A model generated the notes under the pieces. That model worked only from the letters and a program-made list of their open reading frames with translations, had not been told where the DNA came from and made no database searches. This document shows positions 7,436 to 16,067 of a stretch of 64,000 bases of DNA, piece by piece (position 1 is the first letter of the stretch; each line of letters begins with the position of its first letter). A program made the translations under genes and the position numbers. Source of the stretch: Lachnospiraceae bacterium (GTDB lineage: Bacteria > Bacillota > Clostridia > Lachnospirales > Lachnospiraceae); assembly GCA_017468395.1 (NCBI GenBank), contig JAFUIR010000004.1, forward strand, positions 124,001-188,000. Direction: 5' to 3'.

Positions 7436-8974
7436 TTAAAATGTCTTCTTCTGCCGGATAACCGGTTTCAGATTATATACTTCCTCAAAAAACTGGGAGC
7501 GGTACGCGAAAAGTCCTCTCTCCAAAGTGATATCATCCTGGGAATCCACCTGAAAAATCAGTTCCCTGTCTTTCAAAGAAATCTTTGCATTTTTAAATTT
7601 TTGCTTATGGCTGCGGTCCAGACCGTTGGCAATCTTTAAAATCGCCGTCAGTTTTGCCATAACCAGATAAGCATCTTTATCCAAAGAAGAATCCTTGGAC
7701 AAATCCTCATAGTATACGAAGTCTTCGTGGTTGAACTTCACAACATCCGCCACCAGTTCCCGCTCTGCATGGGACAGACCGATAATCTCTGTGGACATAA
7801 TAATATTGTAAGAACATTCGCCCAGATTAATCAGGCTGATATATTTACCGCAGTCATGCAAAATGGCGGCAATCTGCAAATAAAGCCTTTCTCTTTTGCC
7901 CAGTCCGTGAATCTTCTTCATACTGTCAAAAATGGACAAACTCAAATGTTCCAGTGCCTCAGCCCTCTTTTTGTCTCCCATATAGCGCTTGCTGATGGTT
8001 TTTGCGCAGGCAAGAATGTCCTTTTCAAAATCGTGGTCACAAATGAGCATCTTTTTCTGCTCCGCATACTCATAAGCAATACCGTCGCACAAAGATACCC
8101 CCGGTGCCCAAATCAGTTTTGCATCCAGCATATCCACAATGCGGTTCATGAGAACTGCCGAGATAAGTAACAGCGATACCGCCTCCTCGGAAATCCCTGC
8201 TTTTCTGACAAATTCACTGCGGTTGGTTACATGCAATTGTTCCATAAACTGTTTGTATTCCTCCCGGCTTGCAAGACCTTCCTTATCCGTTCCTCTGTTG
8301 CGGCCTGCCACCCAAGGGCTTAGGTAATCATCTACCACAATAATATTTTCAATGTCACGGTCCTTTAAATAAAACTTCTTAAATACGGAAATCTGGGCAT
8401 TAACCATTTCCTCAATAAGATTTACTGTCTGGGACGGTGCCGCATTCATGGACTTAATCCGCTCCTGTATGCGCAGTACCCCGATTTTCAGATTCTGGGT
8501 GCTTACCAGCGCATCCTTATCAAACAAAGACATCTGGATGCTTCCGCCGCCAATATCCACAATTACCGTTCCTTTTTCAATAATCCGGTTAAAACGCTCT
8601 CCCTTGGAAGCAATGGATTTATAATCCAAAAATCTCTGCTCGGAGTTGCTGAGCACATCAATATGGATGCCCGTTCTCTGGACAATCTGCCCCCGGACAA
8701 TAGCACTGTTTGCCATTTCCCTGATGGCACTGGTACCATAAGCCCTGTACCCATCCACCTTGTAAGCCTGCATAATCTCTTTGTACTCTTTCAGCACATT
8801 ACAAAGTTCATCTACCTTGTCACATCTGAGTTTTCCGGTACTATAGGTTTCTGTTCCCAAATCAATTTTGTGGCGGATATGGTCAATTTCCCGCATTTTA
8901 TTTTTGCCGGAAAATTCAAATATTTTCATGGCCAATTCGTAGGAACCTACATCTATTGCCGCAAATGTCTTCAT
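7436..8974 (-). CDS. ppx: Exopolyphosphatase / pppGpp phosphatase (Ppx/GppA) with C-terminal HD domain
   Basis: A 512-residue protein. The ASKHA fold shows AIDVGSYELAMKIFEF at the N-terminus (phosphate loop 1) and VIVDIGGGSIQMSLF (second phosphate loop, near residue 140). The C-terminal third carries an HD-type helical domain with ILHDCGKY. Family members cleave terminal phosphates from polyphosphate or pppGpp. The open frame extends 22 codons further, but the start is at 8974, directly after the upstream stop, with AAGGAAG as ribosome site. The placement with ppk1 argues for the polyphosphate role, giving one transcript for synthesis and breakdown. Confidence 0.93.
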   Translation of the reverse strand: MKTFAAIDVGSYELAMKIFEFSGKNKMREIDHIRHKIDLGTETYSTGKLRCDKVDELCNVLKEYKEIMQAYKVDGYRAYGTSAIREMANSAIVRGQIVQRTGIHIDVLSNSEQRFLDYKSIASKGERFNRIIEKGTVIVDIGGGSIQMSLFDKDALVSTQNLKIGVLRIQERIKSMNAAPSQTVNLIEEMVNAQISVFKKFYLKDRDIENIIVVDDYLSPWVAGRNRGTDKEGLASREEYKQFMEQLHVTNRSEFVRKAGISEEAVSLLLISAVLMNRIVDMLDAKLIWAPGVSLCDGIAYEYAEQKKMLICDHDFEKDILACAKTISKRYMGDKKRAEALEHLSLSIFDSMKKIHGLGKRERLYLQIAAILHDCGKYISLINLGECSYNIIMSTEIIGLSHAERELVADVVKFNHEDFVYYEDLSKDSSLDKDAYLVMAKLTAILKIANGLDRSHKQKFKNAKISLKDRELIFQVDSQDDITLERGLFAYRSQFFEEVYNLKPVIRQKKTF

Positions 8975-8975
8975 C

Positions 8976-10268
8976 TCATACTTCCTTTCCAAGCAAATAG
9001 TCGATAAACTGCTGGGCCGTCCTTCCGGATAATCCTCCATGGCTGATTTCCCACTTGTTTGCCTCCAAAAGCAGTTCCTCCTCCGGCATATTCACGCCAT
9101 GTCTTTCGGCCAGCACTTTCACAATGTTCTGGAATTCCTTTTTGTCCGGTGATCCAAAATAAATGGTTACACCAAAACGGGACACCAAAGACAATTTCTC
9201 CTGCACCGTGTCACCCTTGTGCAAATCATCCACTCGCTCTTCCTTATCGCTGAAACGCTCCCTTACCAGATGTCTTCTGTTGGAAGTGGCATAAATCAGC
9301 ACATTCTCCGGTTTCTTTTCCAGACCGCCCTCAATAACGGCCTTTAAGTATTTATACTCAATTTCAAAATCTTCAAAACTAAGGTCATCCATGTAAATAA
9401 TGAACTTGTAATTGCGGTTTTTAATCTGGCTGATGACTTCGTTTAAATCTTGGAACTGATGTTTATAGATTTCAATAATACGAAGCCCTCTGTCATAATA
9501 TTCATTGGCAATACCTTTAATACTGGAAGATTTTCCGGTACCCGCATCTCCGAAAAGCAGACAGTTATTAGCCTTTCTGCCTTCCACAAAAGCCTCCGTA
9601 TTATCCACCAGTTTTTTCTTTGCAATTTCATAGCCCACAAGGTCAGAAAGTTTCACATGGGCAATGTTCAAAATAGGCTCTATCCTGACGCCCTCTTCAT
9701 CCCGAACCACCCGGAAAGATTTGTGCAGACCAAACTTACCAACACCATATTCCTTGTAAAACCGGGTCAAGGTTTTCTTCATCTCTTCCGGTGACCCATC
9801 CTCGGTAAAACGCTTTGCCAGTTCACAGATGCGAGCACAAATTCTGGTATTGTAAACCTTGCTTTCCTGCTGATTGGTTTCATAGTCCAAAATAAGAGCC
9901 ATTGCCTTTACCCCTAAGTACTCTGCCATGGGCTCAAAATCATAATCATAAAATTCTTTAAAAATTTCAATATCATGAAGCGCCGCCTGATTGATGGTGC
10001 CCGGAACTTTCCCGCGGATTTCGCAGGCCTTACTGTAACTGTTCTCATTATTTACCAGCAGATTGGTCAGATAACAATGCCACAAATTACCGTAAAATCC
10101 ATAATTTCCTGCCAAATCAATAAGCCCGTGAATGCACTCGTAAAGCAGTGCCGCCATATCTTCTTTATTGTAATATTCGTCCTGATAGTGCTCCATGAGC
10201 CAAGTCATGTCATAAAGAAGTTGTCCGTCTTCAAAGCCTCTGTATACGATTAATTCCTGTTCCCTCAT
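8976..10268 (-). CDS. DUF815 AAA+ ATPase
   Basis: A 430-residue protein. Residues 1 to about 200 are a helical region with no motif I know. The ATPase core follows: Walker A LLFGDAGTGKSS (about 237-248), Walker B FIIYMDDLSF, and a sensor-like ATSNRRHLV. This matches the DUF815 family, whose function is not established. No membrane segment is visible. The gene lies 33 nt after pheA and 1 nt before the ppx start, so it is in the same operon. Its position with polyphosphate genes may be meaningful, but that is inference. An ATP-driven remodelling or loading role is the natural guess for an AAA+ core. Confidence 0.9.
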   Translation of the reverse strand: MREQELIVYRGFEDGQLLYDMTWLMEHYQDEYYNKEDMAALLYECIHGLIDLAGNYGFYGNLWHCYLTNLLVNNENSYSKACEIRGKVPGTINQAALHDIEIFKEFYDYDFEPMAEYLGVKAMALILDYETNQQESKVYNTRICARICELAKRFTEDGSPEEMKKTLTRFYKEYGVGKFGLHKSFRVVRDEEGVRIEPILNIAHVKLSDLVGYEIAKKKLVDNTEAFVEGRKANNCLLFGDAGTGKSSSIKGIANEYYDRGLRIIEIYKHQFQDLNEVISQIKNRNYKFIIYMDDLSFEDFEIEYKYLKAVIEGGLEKKPENVLIYATSNRRHLVRERFSDKEERVDDLHKGDTVQEKLSLVSRFGVTIYFGSPDKKEFQNIVKVLAERHGVNMPEEELLLEANKWEISHGGLSGRTAQQFIDYLLGKEV

Positions 10269-10301
10269 GTCTGTTCTCTCCGTCCTGTCATTTTAAAAAA
10301 A

Positions 10302-11426
10302 CTAATAGTTGCCCAAAATTTTCATATTGCGGGCTTCATCCCTAAGCCCCCGCAAGGCATTTTTCACTGCACCATCTGCCAAATTTCCTTCAAAATCAAT
10401 AAAGAAACGGTATTCCCAAGTACGGTCCTCAATGGGACGGCTCTCGATTTTAGTCATGCTCAAATTGTTATATATAAAGTGCGAAAGCATATGGTACAAA
10501 GAGCCGCTCTTATGGGGCACTTCAAAACAAATGCTGATTTTCTTTGCATCTTTGCGGAAAATCTTCTGATTGGTGACAATAATAAATCTGGTAGAATTGT
10601 TATCTTCCTGATTTACCCCTTTTTCCAAAATCTCCAGACCATACAATTTTGCAGCGTGTTCTCCTGCAATGGCCGCCTGGGTTTTCTCCCCGTCTTTTGC
10701 CACCTTCTGCGCCGCAAATGCATTGTTCTGCATGCTGATTTGCTGCCAGTCATGCCGTTCTAAATATCTTGCGGACTGCATCAAAGACTGGGCATGGGAA
10801 TAAACCTTTGTAATATCCTCTTTCTTGGTACCGGGCACACCCATAAGACAGTGCTCGATTTTAATAATCTGTTCCCCTACTATGTAATTTTCAAATTCCA
10901 CCAAAAGGTCATAAATTTCGCTGACAATACCTGCTGTGGAATTTTCAATGGGAAGTACCGCAAAATCCGCACTGCCCTCATCTATAGCACTCATAGCCTC
11001 ACGGAACGTATCCACATGGATGGAATTTACTTTATCTCCAAAATACTGCATCATGGCCGCTTGGGAATAAGCACCGGGAGCCCCTTGGAATACCACTCTT
11101 GCCTTTTGGGTTTCCAATTCGTCCACACTGATAAAAGGAAGTTTGCCCATACTTCCGTTTTCCGCAAGCAATTGATACTGCATTTTCCGGCTCATGGACA
11201 TAATCTGCTCAAATAACTCCTGAATACCGTGAGCATTAAAATCACTGTGGGTCATAGAGCGGACCTTCTCCAATTTTTCTAATTCCCTCTGCTTATCGAA
11301 CACCTTTTTTCCGGTGCTGATTTTATATTCCGCCACACCTTTACACACTTCCATGCGGCGCTCATATAATTCCACAATCTTTGCATCTATTTCGTCTATT
11401 TGATCTCTCAATTCCAGTAAATCCAT
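10302..11426 (-). CDS. pheA: Bifunctional chorismate mutase / prephenate dehydratase
   Basis: A 374-residue fusion. Residues 1 to about 90 are an AroQ chorismate mutase (LLELRDQIDEIDAKIVELYERR). Residues about 108-285 are prephenate dehydratase, with VVFQGAPGAYSQAA and the catalytic NSTRFIIV. The C-terminus is an ACT domain with HKSGSLYHML and KIESRPIED, the GALV- and ESRP-type segments that bind phenylalanine for feedback inhibition. The enzyme makes phenylpyruvate from chorismate. It heads a minus-strand run with DUF815, ppx and ppk1. The 114-bp region upstream is shared with the divergent 11541 gene. No leader peptide or T-box is apparent. Confidence 0.96.
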   Translation of the reverse strand: MDLLELRDQIDEIDAKIVELYERRMEVCKGVAEYKISTGKKVFDKQRELEKLEKVRSMTHSDFNAHGIQELFEQIMSMSRKMQYQLLAENGSMGKLPFISVDELETQKARVVFQGAPGAYSQAAMMQYFGDKVNSIHVDTFREAMSAIDEGSADFAVLPIENSTAGIVSEIYDLLVEFENYIVGEQIIKIEHCLMGVPGTKKEDITKVYSHAQSLMQSARYLERHDWQQISMQNNAFAAQKVAKDGEKTQAAIAGEHAAKLYGLEILEKGVNQEDNNSTRFIIVTNQKIFRKDAKKISICFEVPHKSGSLYHMLSHFIYNNLSMTKIESRPIEDRTWEYRFFIDFEGNLADGAVKNALRGLRDEARNMKILGNY

Positions 11427-11482
11427 ATCTTTTCCCTCTCTGTTTACTTATATATTATCTTTTATCTTATACCAAATCCCCC

Positions 11483-11511
11483 TTGATAGCAAGTCCGGCA
11501 AAAGTTATAAT
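11483..11511 (+). promoter_or_regulatory. Sigma-A promoter of the DUF5050-like gene
   Basis: TTGATA (11483-11488) and TATAAT (11506-11511) are separated by 17 nt, about 30 nt before the ATG at 11541. The match to the vegetative consensus is strong. Confidence 0.8.
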
Positions 11512-11540
11512 AAAGAAAAAAAGATATTTGGAGTGACATC

Positions 11541-12572
11541 ATGGGCAAGAAGATTAAAGTGATTATTGTTGTAGCTGCCATTGCATTGGTAGTGATAACT
11601 CTTGGCATTATTTCCGCTCTTAACGACAAAGTGAAAATGAACCCCTCCGGCACCGTAGGAAATACCGCCGGGAACTTAAACAACGGCGGACTGTTTTGTG
11701 AGACAGAGGGCAAAGTTTATTTTTCAAACGCCTACGACAACGGCACTTTGTACCGCATGAATCCGGACGGAACCGACATAGAACGTATGCTGGCTGCAAA
11801 AGCCAAATTTATATGCGCTGATGAAAATTACATATATTACTACCAGCAGTCCGCCTCCGGAAAAGCAGGACTTGGCTATATTCTCAGCACCTCCGGCATG
11901 TTTCGCGGCGACCGGAATTTGAAAAATGTAGAAAGCCTTTCCGACAGCGTGATCTATGATATGCAACTGGTGGATAACCACGTTTACTACACTACTACCG
12001 GCGACAACGGTCCGGAATTTCGCAAGGTGAAGATTGACAAGTCTGAGGACAAACTGTTAGATTTGTTCCCCATCAATCCCTCCTGTGCAGCAAACGGTGT
12101 AATATACTACAACGGTCTTGATACGAATCACTATCTCTACGCCATGGATCCTAACTCTAATGCTTCTTCTGTTGTATGGGAAGGCAATTTATGGGACCCC
12201 ATTTACGATAATGGCTACATTTATTACATGGACGTGGAAAACGATTACCGCCTCTGCCGTTACTCTCTGGCTAATGAACAAGTGGAAATTTTAACCCACG
12301 ACCGCATTGATTGTTATAACGTAGGTGGCGGCTATATTTATTACCAGACCAACTCTGACACTGCCCCTGCACTGAAAAAAATGAATGTGGACGGCAGTAA
12401 CGCAGAAATCGTGGCAGCGGGAAATTACACCGCCATAAACATGACTTCCCGCTATGTTTACTTTAAAATGTTCGACACCGAAACTCCCATTTATCAAGTT
12501 CCTTTGGGTTCTGCATCCGCAAGCACCTTTGATGCGGCTATGGCAGCCGCCATGGAGGAAATGGACAAATAA
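11541..12572 (+). CDS. Membrane-anchored DUF5050-like beta-repeat protein
   Basis: A 343-residue protein with a basic start, a membrane segment or uncleaved signal at about residues 5-27 and an extracellular part made of repeats with aromatic YY pairs (KVYFSNAYDNGTLYRMNPDG, NYIYYYQQ, GVIYYNGLDTNHYLYAMD, GYIYYMDVEND, GYIYYQTNSD). This pattern fits DUF5050, a propeller-like fold found on Clostridia surfaces. No enzymatic motif is seen. It has its own sigma-A promoter and a downstream terminator, so it is monocistronic. It may bind a ligand or sense the envelope; nothing proves either. Confidence 0.8.
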   Translation: MGKKIKVIIVVAAIALVVITLGIISALNDKVKMNPSGTVGNTAGNLNNGGLFCETEGKVYFSNAYDNGTLYRMNPDGTDIERMLAAKAKFICADENYIYYYQQSASGKAGLGYILSTSGMFRGDRNLKNVESLSDSVIYDMQLVDNHVYYTTTGDNGPEFRKVKIDKSEDKLLDLFPINPSCAANGVIYYNGLDTNHYLYAMDPNSNASSVVWEGNLWDPIYDNGYIYYMDVENDYRLCRYSLANEQVEILTHDRIDCYNVGGGYIYYQTNSDTAPALKKMNVDGSNAEIVAAGNYTAINMTSRYVYFKMFDTETPIYQVPLGSASASTFDAAMAAAMEEMDK

Positions 12573-12590
12573 CATTTTGACTAAAAATTA

Positions 12591-12629
12591 CCCAATCAGG
12601 TTATGCCGGTAACTTGACTGGGTTTTTTA
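12591..12629 (+). terminator. Intrinsic terminator after the DUF5050-like gene
   Basis: The stem CCCA.TCA.GTTA pairs with TAAC.TGA.TGGG and is followed directly by TTTTTTA. It lies 19 nt after the stop. Confidence 0.8.
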
Positions 12630-12667
12630 TTGTAAATAAAATCTCATGCTACTGCTATACTTTTATA

Positions 12668-12697
12668 TTGACAAATAAAGTCTGTTATGGTTATATA
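12668..12697 (+). promoter_or_regulatory. Promoter of the metal P-type ATPase gene
   Basis: TTGACA (12668-12673) and TTATAT (12691-12696) are 17 nt apart; TATATA at 12692-12697 gives 18. The operator starts 5 nt downstream, so a bound repressor would cover the transcription start. Confidence 0.8.
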
Positions 12698-12701
12698 TAC
12701 A

Positions 12702-12719
12702 TATGAACAGTTATTCATA
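12702..12719. promoter_or_regulatory. SmtB/ArsR-type operator
   Basis: A perfect 6-6-6 inverted repeat, TATGAA-CAGTTA-TTCATA. The core TGAACAGTTATTCA is, from memory, identical to the S1/S2 half of the Synechococcus smt operator bound by SmtB. It lies just downstream of the -10 box. The SmtB-type regulator encoded at 15174-15530 is the obvious ligand. Confidence 0.8.
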
Positions 12720-12773
12720 CGTTCATTGATTCATTTTGTATTACATACACTTATTTATAGAAAGGACCATCCT

Positions 12774-15071
12774 ATGAGCCACGAACACGAACACCACCAC
12801 AAACATACTGAACATGAACATCACGAACATCATGAGCATGGCGAACACTGCTGCTGTGAGCACGAGCACCATGAGCATGAACACCACCACAACCACACTG
12901 CTACCGAGCCCGATACGAAGACGAAAAAACACCGCTATATCTTAGAAAATCTGGGGTGCGCCAACTGCGCCGCCAAAATGGAAAAGAAAATCAGCGAACT
13001 GCCCGGCATAGAATTTGCTTCCATTACGTTCACTACTAAGCAGCTTTGCATCGCCTGCGACCACGCAGAAGAACTACTTTCGCAGATTCAGGGAATCTGT
13101 ACTTCCATCGAATCGGAAGTCATAGTGAAACCGTTGCAAAAAAGGCCCGCTGCCGGAGCCCATTCCCATCACGAAGACGAACATAAAGAAGAAAAAAAAG
13201 ACCTGATTTGCATTTTAACAGGTGCTCTTTTCTTTATATCAGGTCTTGTGTTTGAAACTCCGCTTCCTATTTTGTCCACGCTTTGCTTTGTTTTGGCTTA
13301 CATTGCTTTGGGGCTTGAAATCGTGTGGACTGCAATTAAAAACATCACAAAAGGAAATGTTTTCGATGAAAATTTCCTTATGAGCATCGCCACCATAGGC
13401 GCCTTCATCGTGGCACAATACGAAGAAGCCGTGGGCGTTATGCTCTTCTACCGCGTAGGGGAATGGTTTGAACACAGAGCCGTCTCCCGCAGCAGAAGCC
13501 AGATTATGGAAGCACTGGACCTTCGTCCGGAATCCGTTCAATTACTTCGCGGCGAAGAAGTTTTGACTATTCCCGCCGAGGAAGCACAGGCAGGCGACAT
13601 ATTGCTTGTCCGACCCGGCGACCGCATCCCCTTGGACGGCACTGTAATAGAAGGTGAAAGCCGTATTGACACTTCACCCGTTACCGGTGAAAGCGTTCCC
13701 GTAAAAGTAGCCCCGGGAAGTTCCTTAATGTCCGGCTGTGTGAATACCTCCGGTCTTATCAAAATCAAAGTCGATAAAGTTTTGGAAGAATCCTTTGTTT
13801 CCCGCATTTTGGATTCTGTAGAAAACGCAGCGGCAAGCAAACCTAAAATTGACCGGTTTATCACCCGTTTCGCACGGGTTTACACTCCCATTGTGGTACT
13901 GATAGCCCTGGCTACCGCCATCCTTCCCTCACTGGTTACCGGCGAATGGGAAAAATGGATATACACAGCCCTGTCTTTCCTTGTTATCAGTTGCCCCTGC
14001 GCATTGGTGCTCAGCGTACCTTTAGCATTCTTTTCCGGTATCGGTGCAGGCTCCAAACAAAAAATCCTTTTTAAAGGCGGTGCCTCTATCGAAACTTTAA
14101 AAAATGTCCGCGCCGTTGTTATGGATAAAACCGGTACTATTACCAAAGGAAACTTTGTATTGCAAAATATATGCGTCAATCCGGCTGCAGAAAGTTTACT
14201 TTCCGTTTCCGGTCATGAGGCTGAAAATACTTCCAAAGAAAACACCCTACTTTCCCTTGCGGCATCCTGCGAAAATGCTTCCACACACCCTATCGCAGCA
14301 AGTATTATGCAGGCAGCATCTGAACGTGGCATAACCTGGGAAACACCTTCCGGTGTAGAAGAAATTTCCGGTCACGGTGTCAAAGCCGTTACCTCAATGG
14401 GCACTTTATTTTGTGGCAACATAGAACTACTGGCAGATGAGGAAATTGATATTTCCGCATACCAACCTTCCTCCTACGGAACCGAAGTTTTACTGGCACT
14501 AAATGGTTTCTACATCGGCTCTCTGGTTATCTCAGATACCTTAAAAGACGATGCTGTTTCTGCCATTAACAAGTTAAACCGCCTGAAAATCAAAACTGCT
14601 ATGCTGACCGGCGACTCCGAGGTAACTGCCAAGGCAATTGCTTCCCAAACAGGAATTTCCGAAGTACATGCACATCTTCTCCCTCAAGAGAAACTGAGCA
14701 AACTGAAAGAAATCCGTGCATCCCACGGAAACGTTATGTTTGTAGGTGATGGCATTAACGATGCTCCCGTCCTTGCCGGTGCCGATGTAGGCGCAGCCAT
14801 GGGAAGTGGCGCAGATGCTGCTATCGAAGCCGCAGATGTGGTATTTATGACTTCCGATATGGAGGCCATTCCTGAGTCCATCCGTATCGCAAAGGAAACA
14901 GGCCGCATCGCCATGCAAAATGTGGTTTTTGCCCTTGTTATCAAAGCAGCCGTTATGGTTCTTGGTCTTACCGGGCATGCCTCCATGTGGTTTGCGGTAT
15001 TTGCAGACAGCGGAGTCGCAATGCTCTGCGTACTAAACTCCATCCGGGTTTTATATAGAAAGAAAAAATAG
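12774..15071 (+). CDS. Zn/Cd-type heavy-metal P1B ATPase with His-rich N-terminus
   Basis: A 765-residue efflux ATPase. The first 42 residues hold 21 His and a CCC triplet. A heavy-metal-associated domain follows, with GCANC (Cys62, Cys65), and then a second His patch (HSHHEDEHK). The core has TGES, the transmembrane metal motif CPC (407-409), the phosphorylated D451 in DKTGT, a THP (the HP motif) and GDGINDAP (658-663). The CPC motif fits the ZntA/CadA group exporting Zn2+, Cd2+ or Pb2+. The start at 12774 has AAAGGA 7 nt upstream; the longer frame would run through the operator. The gene is repressed most likely by the convergent SmtB-like protein. Confidence 0.95.
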   Translation: MSHEHEHHHKHTEHEHHEHHEHGEHCCCEHEHHEHEHHHNHTATEPDTKTKKHRYILENLGCANCAAKMEKKISELPGIEFASITFTTKQLCIACDHAEELLSQIQGICTSIESEVIVKPLQKRPAAGAHSHHEDEHKEEKKDLICILTGALFFISGLVFETPLPILSTLCFVLAYIALGLEIVWTAIKNITKGNVFDENFLMSIATIGAFIVAQYEEAVGVMLFYRVGEWFEHRAVSRSRSQIMEALDLRPESVQLLRGEEVLTIPAEEAQAGDILLVRPGDRIPLDGTVIEGESRIDTSPVTGESVPVKVAPGSSLMSGCVNTSGLIKIKVDKVLEESFVSRILDSVENAAASKPKIDRFITRFARVYTPIVVLIALATAILPSLVTGEWEKWIYTALSFLVISCPCALVLSVPLAFFSGIGAGSKQKILFKGGASIETLKNVRAVVMDKTGTITKGNFVLQNICVNPAAESLLSVSGHEAENTSKENTLLSLAASCENASTHPIAASIMQAASERGITWETPSGVEEISGHGVKAVTSMGTLFCGNIELLADEEIDISAYQPSSYGTEVLLALNGFYIGSLVISDTLKDDAVSAINKLNRLKIKTAMLTGDSEVTAKAIASQTGISEVHAHLLPQEKLSKLKEIRASHGNVMFVGDGINDAPVLAGADVGAAMGSGADAAIEAADVVFMTSDMEAIPESIRIAKETGRIAMQNVVFALVIKAAVMVLGLTGHASMWFAVFADSGVAMLCVLNSIRVLYRKKK

Positions 15072-15082
15072 TATACAAAAAG

Positions 15083-15119
15083 CGGCATCATTGCTTCTTA
15101 GCAATGGTGCCGTATTTTT
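15083..15119 (+). terminator. Intrinsic terminator between the ATPase and the convergent regulator
   Basis: Stem CGGCA(T)CATTGC with GCAATG(G)TGCCG (15083-15112), followed by a T-rich run at 15113-15119. It ends the ATPase transcript; the reverse orientation also has a T run, so it may serve both genes. Confidence 0.8.
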
Positions 15120-15173
15120 CTACTTCTTCTTTACTCCGATTTCCACCCATGCCGGTCGAAAACCGCTCATACC

Positions 15174-15530
15174 CTATTCCTCAATATGGTCAATACCCTG
15201 ACTTAAAATGGTCACAATATGGCTATCTGCCAAAGAATAAAAAATGGTCTTTCCACTCCTTTTGTTTTTTACCAAATCCATTTGTTTCAGCACCCTCAGT
15301 TGATGAGAAATGGCAGACTGGGTCATGCCAAGCATCTGGGCAATATCCAGCACGCACATCTCTGAGCACATAAGAGCATATAAAATTTTCAATCTGGTAG
15401 CATCCCCAAACACCTTAAAGAAATCCGCCAAATCCTGCATTTCCTCCTCCGGTGGCATGGTTTCGCTTACCTTCTTTTCTACTTCTTTGCTTACAAATAA
15501 ATAACCGTTTTGTGCTTCCTGCATTTTCAT
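15174..15530 (-). CDS. ArsR/SmtB-family metal-responsive repressor
   Basis: A 118-residue winged-helix regulator. Core features are DATRLKILYAL, SEMCVLDIAQMLGMTQSAISHQLRVLK (recognition helix) and the wing KNKRSGKTIFYSL. The C-terminal helix reads DSH then ten residues then HIEE, which is the alpha-5 zinc site D-x-H-x10-H-x-x-E of SmtB and CzrA, complete here. A Cys in MCVLD resembles the alpha-3 site of CadC but stands alone. It should bind the operator at 12702-12719 and release it on Zn. It is convergent with the ATPase and lies 33 nt after a GNAT gene on its own strand, so it may be transcribed from that gene's promoter. Confidence 0.93.
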   Translation of the reverse strand: MKMQEAQNGYLFVSKEVEKKVSETMPPEEEMQDLADFFKVFGDATRLKILYALMCSEMCVLDIAQMLGMTQSAISHQLRVLKQMDLVKNKRSGKTIFYSLADSHIVTILSQGIDHIEE

Positions 15531-15563
15531 CCGCCTCGCTTTTCCAAACCTGATAATATCTTT

Positions 15564-16055
15564 TTACACGCTAATCCTATAATTCTCAATTCCCAGGTAC
15601 CTGCCAAACTTCATTCCCACTTCCGCCATGGTACCGCAATATTCAAATCCAAATTTCTTATGGAGATATGCACTCACCTCATTGCCTGCGGTAATTACGG
15701 AAACCACTGTATGAAGGCTTTGCTCTTCCCTCGCCATTTCCAGTATCCGCTCCATCAATTTGGTAGCCACACCTTGCCCCCGAAACTTATCCCCTATATA
15801 CACAGATAGTTCTGCCGTGGACTTATACGCCTCTTTTTCCCGGTAAGTGGAAAGACTGGCATAGCCCGCCACACATCCTTCAATTTCCGCCACAATCAAA
15901 GGATGCCTGGACGAACTGTGATTGTCAAACCACACTTTTCGCTCCTCCAATGTCTTGGGCTCCAAATCAAAAGTGGCTACACCATTTAAAACTTCAAAGT
16001 TATATATATCCGTCAGTTCTTTTAAATCCTTAAGTTCCGCTTTTCGTATTAGCAT
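15564..16055 (-). CDS. GNAT acetyltransferase, phosphinothricin-acetyltransferase-like
   Basis: A 163-residue GNAT enzyme. Typical Pat/Bar elements are IRKAELKDLKELTDIYNFEV at the N-terminus, TAELSVYIGDKFRGQGVATKLM (acetyl-CoA loop RGQGVA) and YLHKKFGFEYCGTM. Family members N-acetylate phosphinothricin-like amino acids or methionine derivatives; the natural substrate here is unknown. The ATG is 12 nt after the EAL gene, and the SmtB-like regulator follows after 33 nt, so the three may be cotranscribed. Confidence 0.88.
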   Translation of the reverse strand: MLIRKAELKDLKELTDIYNFEVLNGVATFDLEPKTLEERKVWFDNHSSSRHPLIVAEIEGCVAGYASLSTYREKEAYKSTAELSVYIGDKFRGQGVATKLMERILEMAREEQSLHTVVSVITAGNEVSAYLHKKFGFEYCGTMAEVGMKFGRYLGIENYRISV

Positions 16056-16067
16056 AACAGTTTCCTT

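Noticed and set aside
11427-11540. T-box or leader-peptide attenuator before pheA
   Set aside because: The gap is only 114 nt and shows no Phe-rich peptide, T-box sequence or terminator.
12741-12932. Minus-strand hydrophobic frame over the His-rich ATPase start
   Set aside because: It is the complement of CAC/GAA repeats, which always reads as V/M/F-rich.
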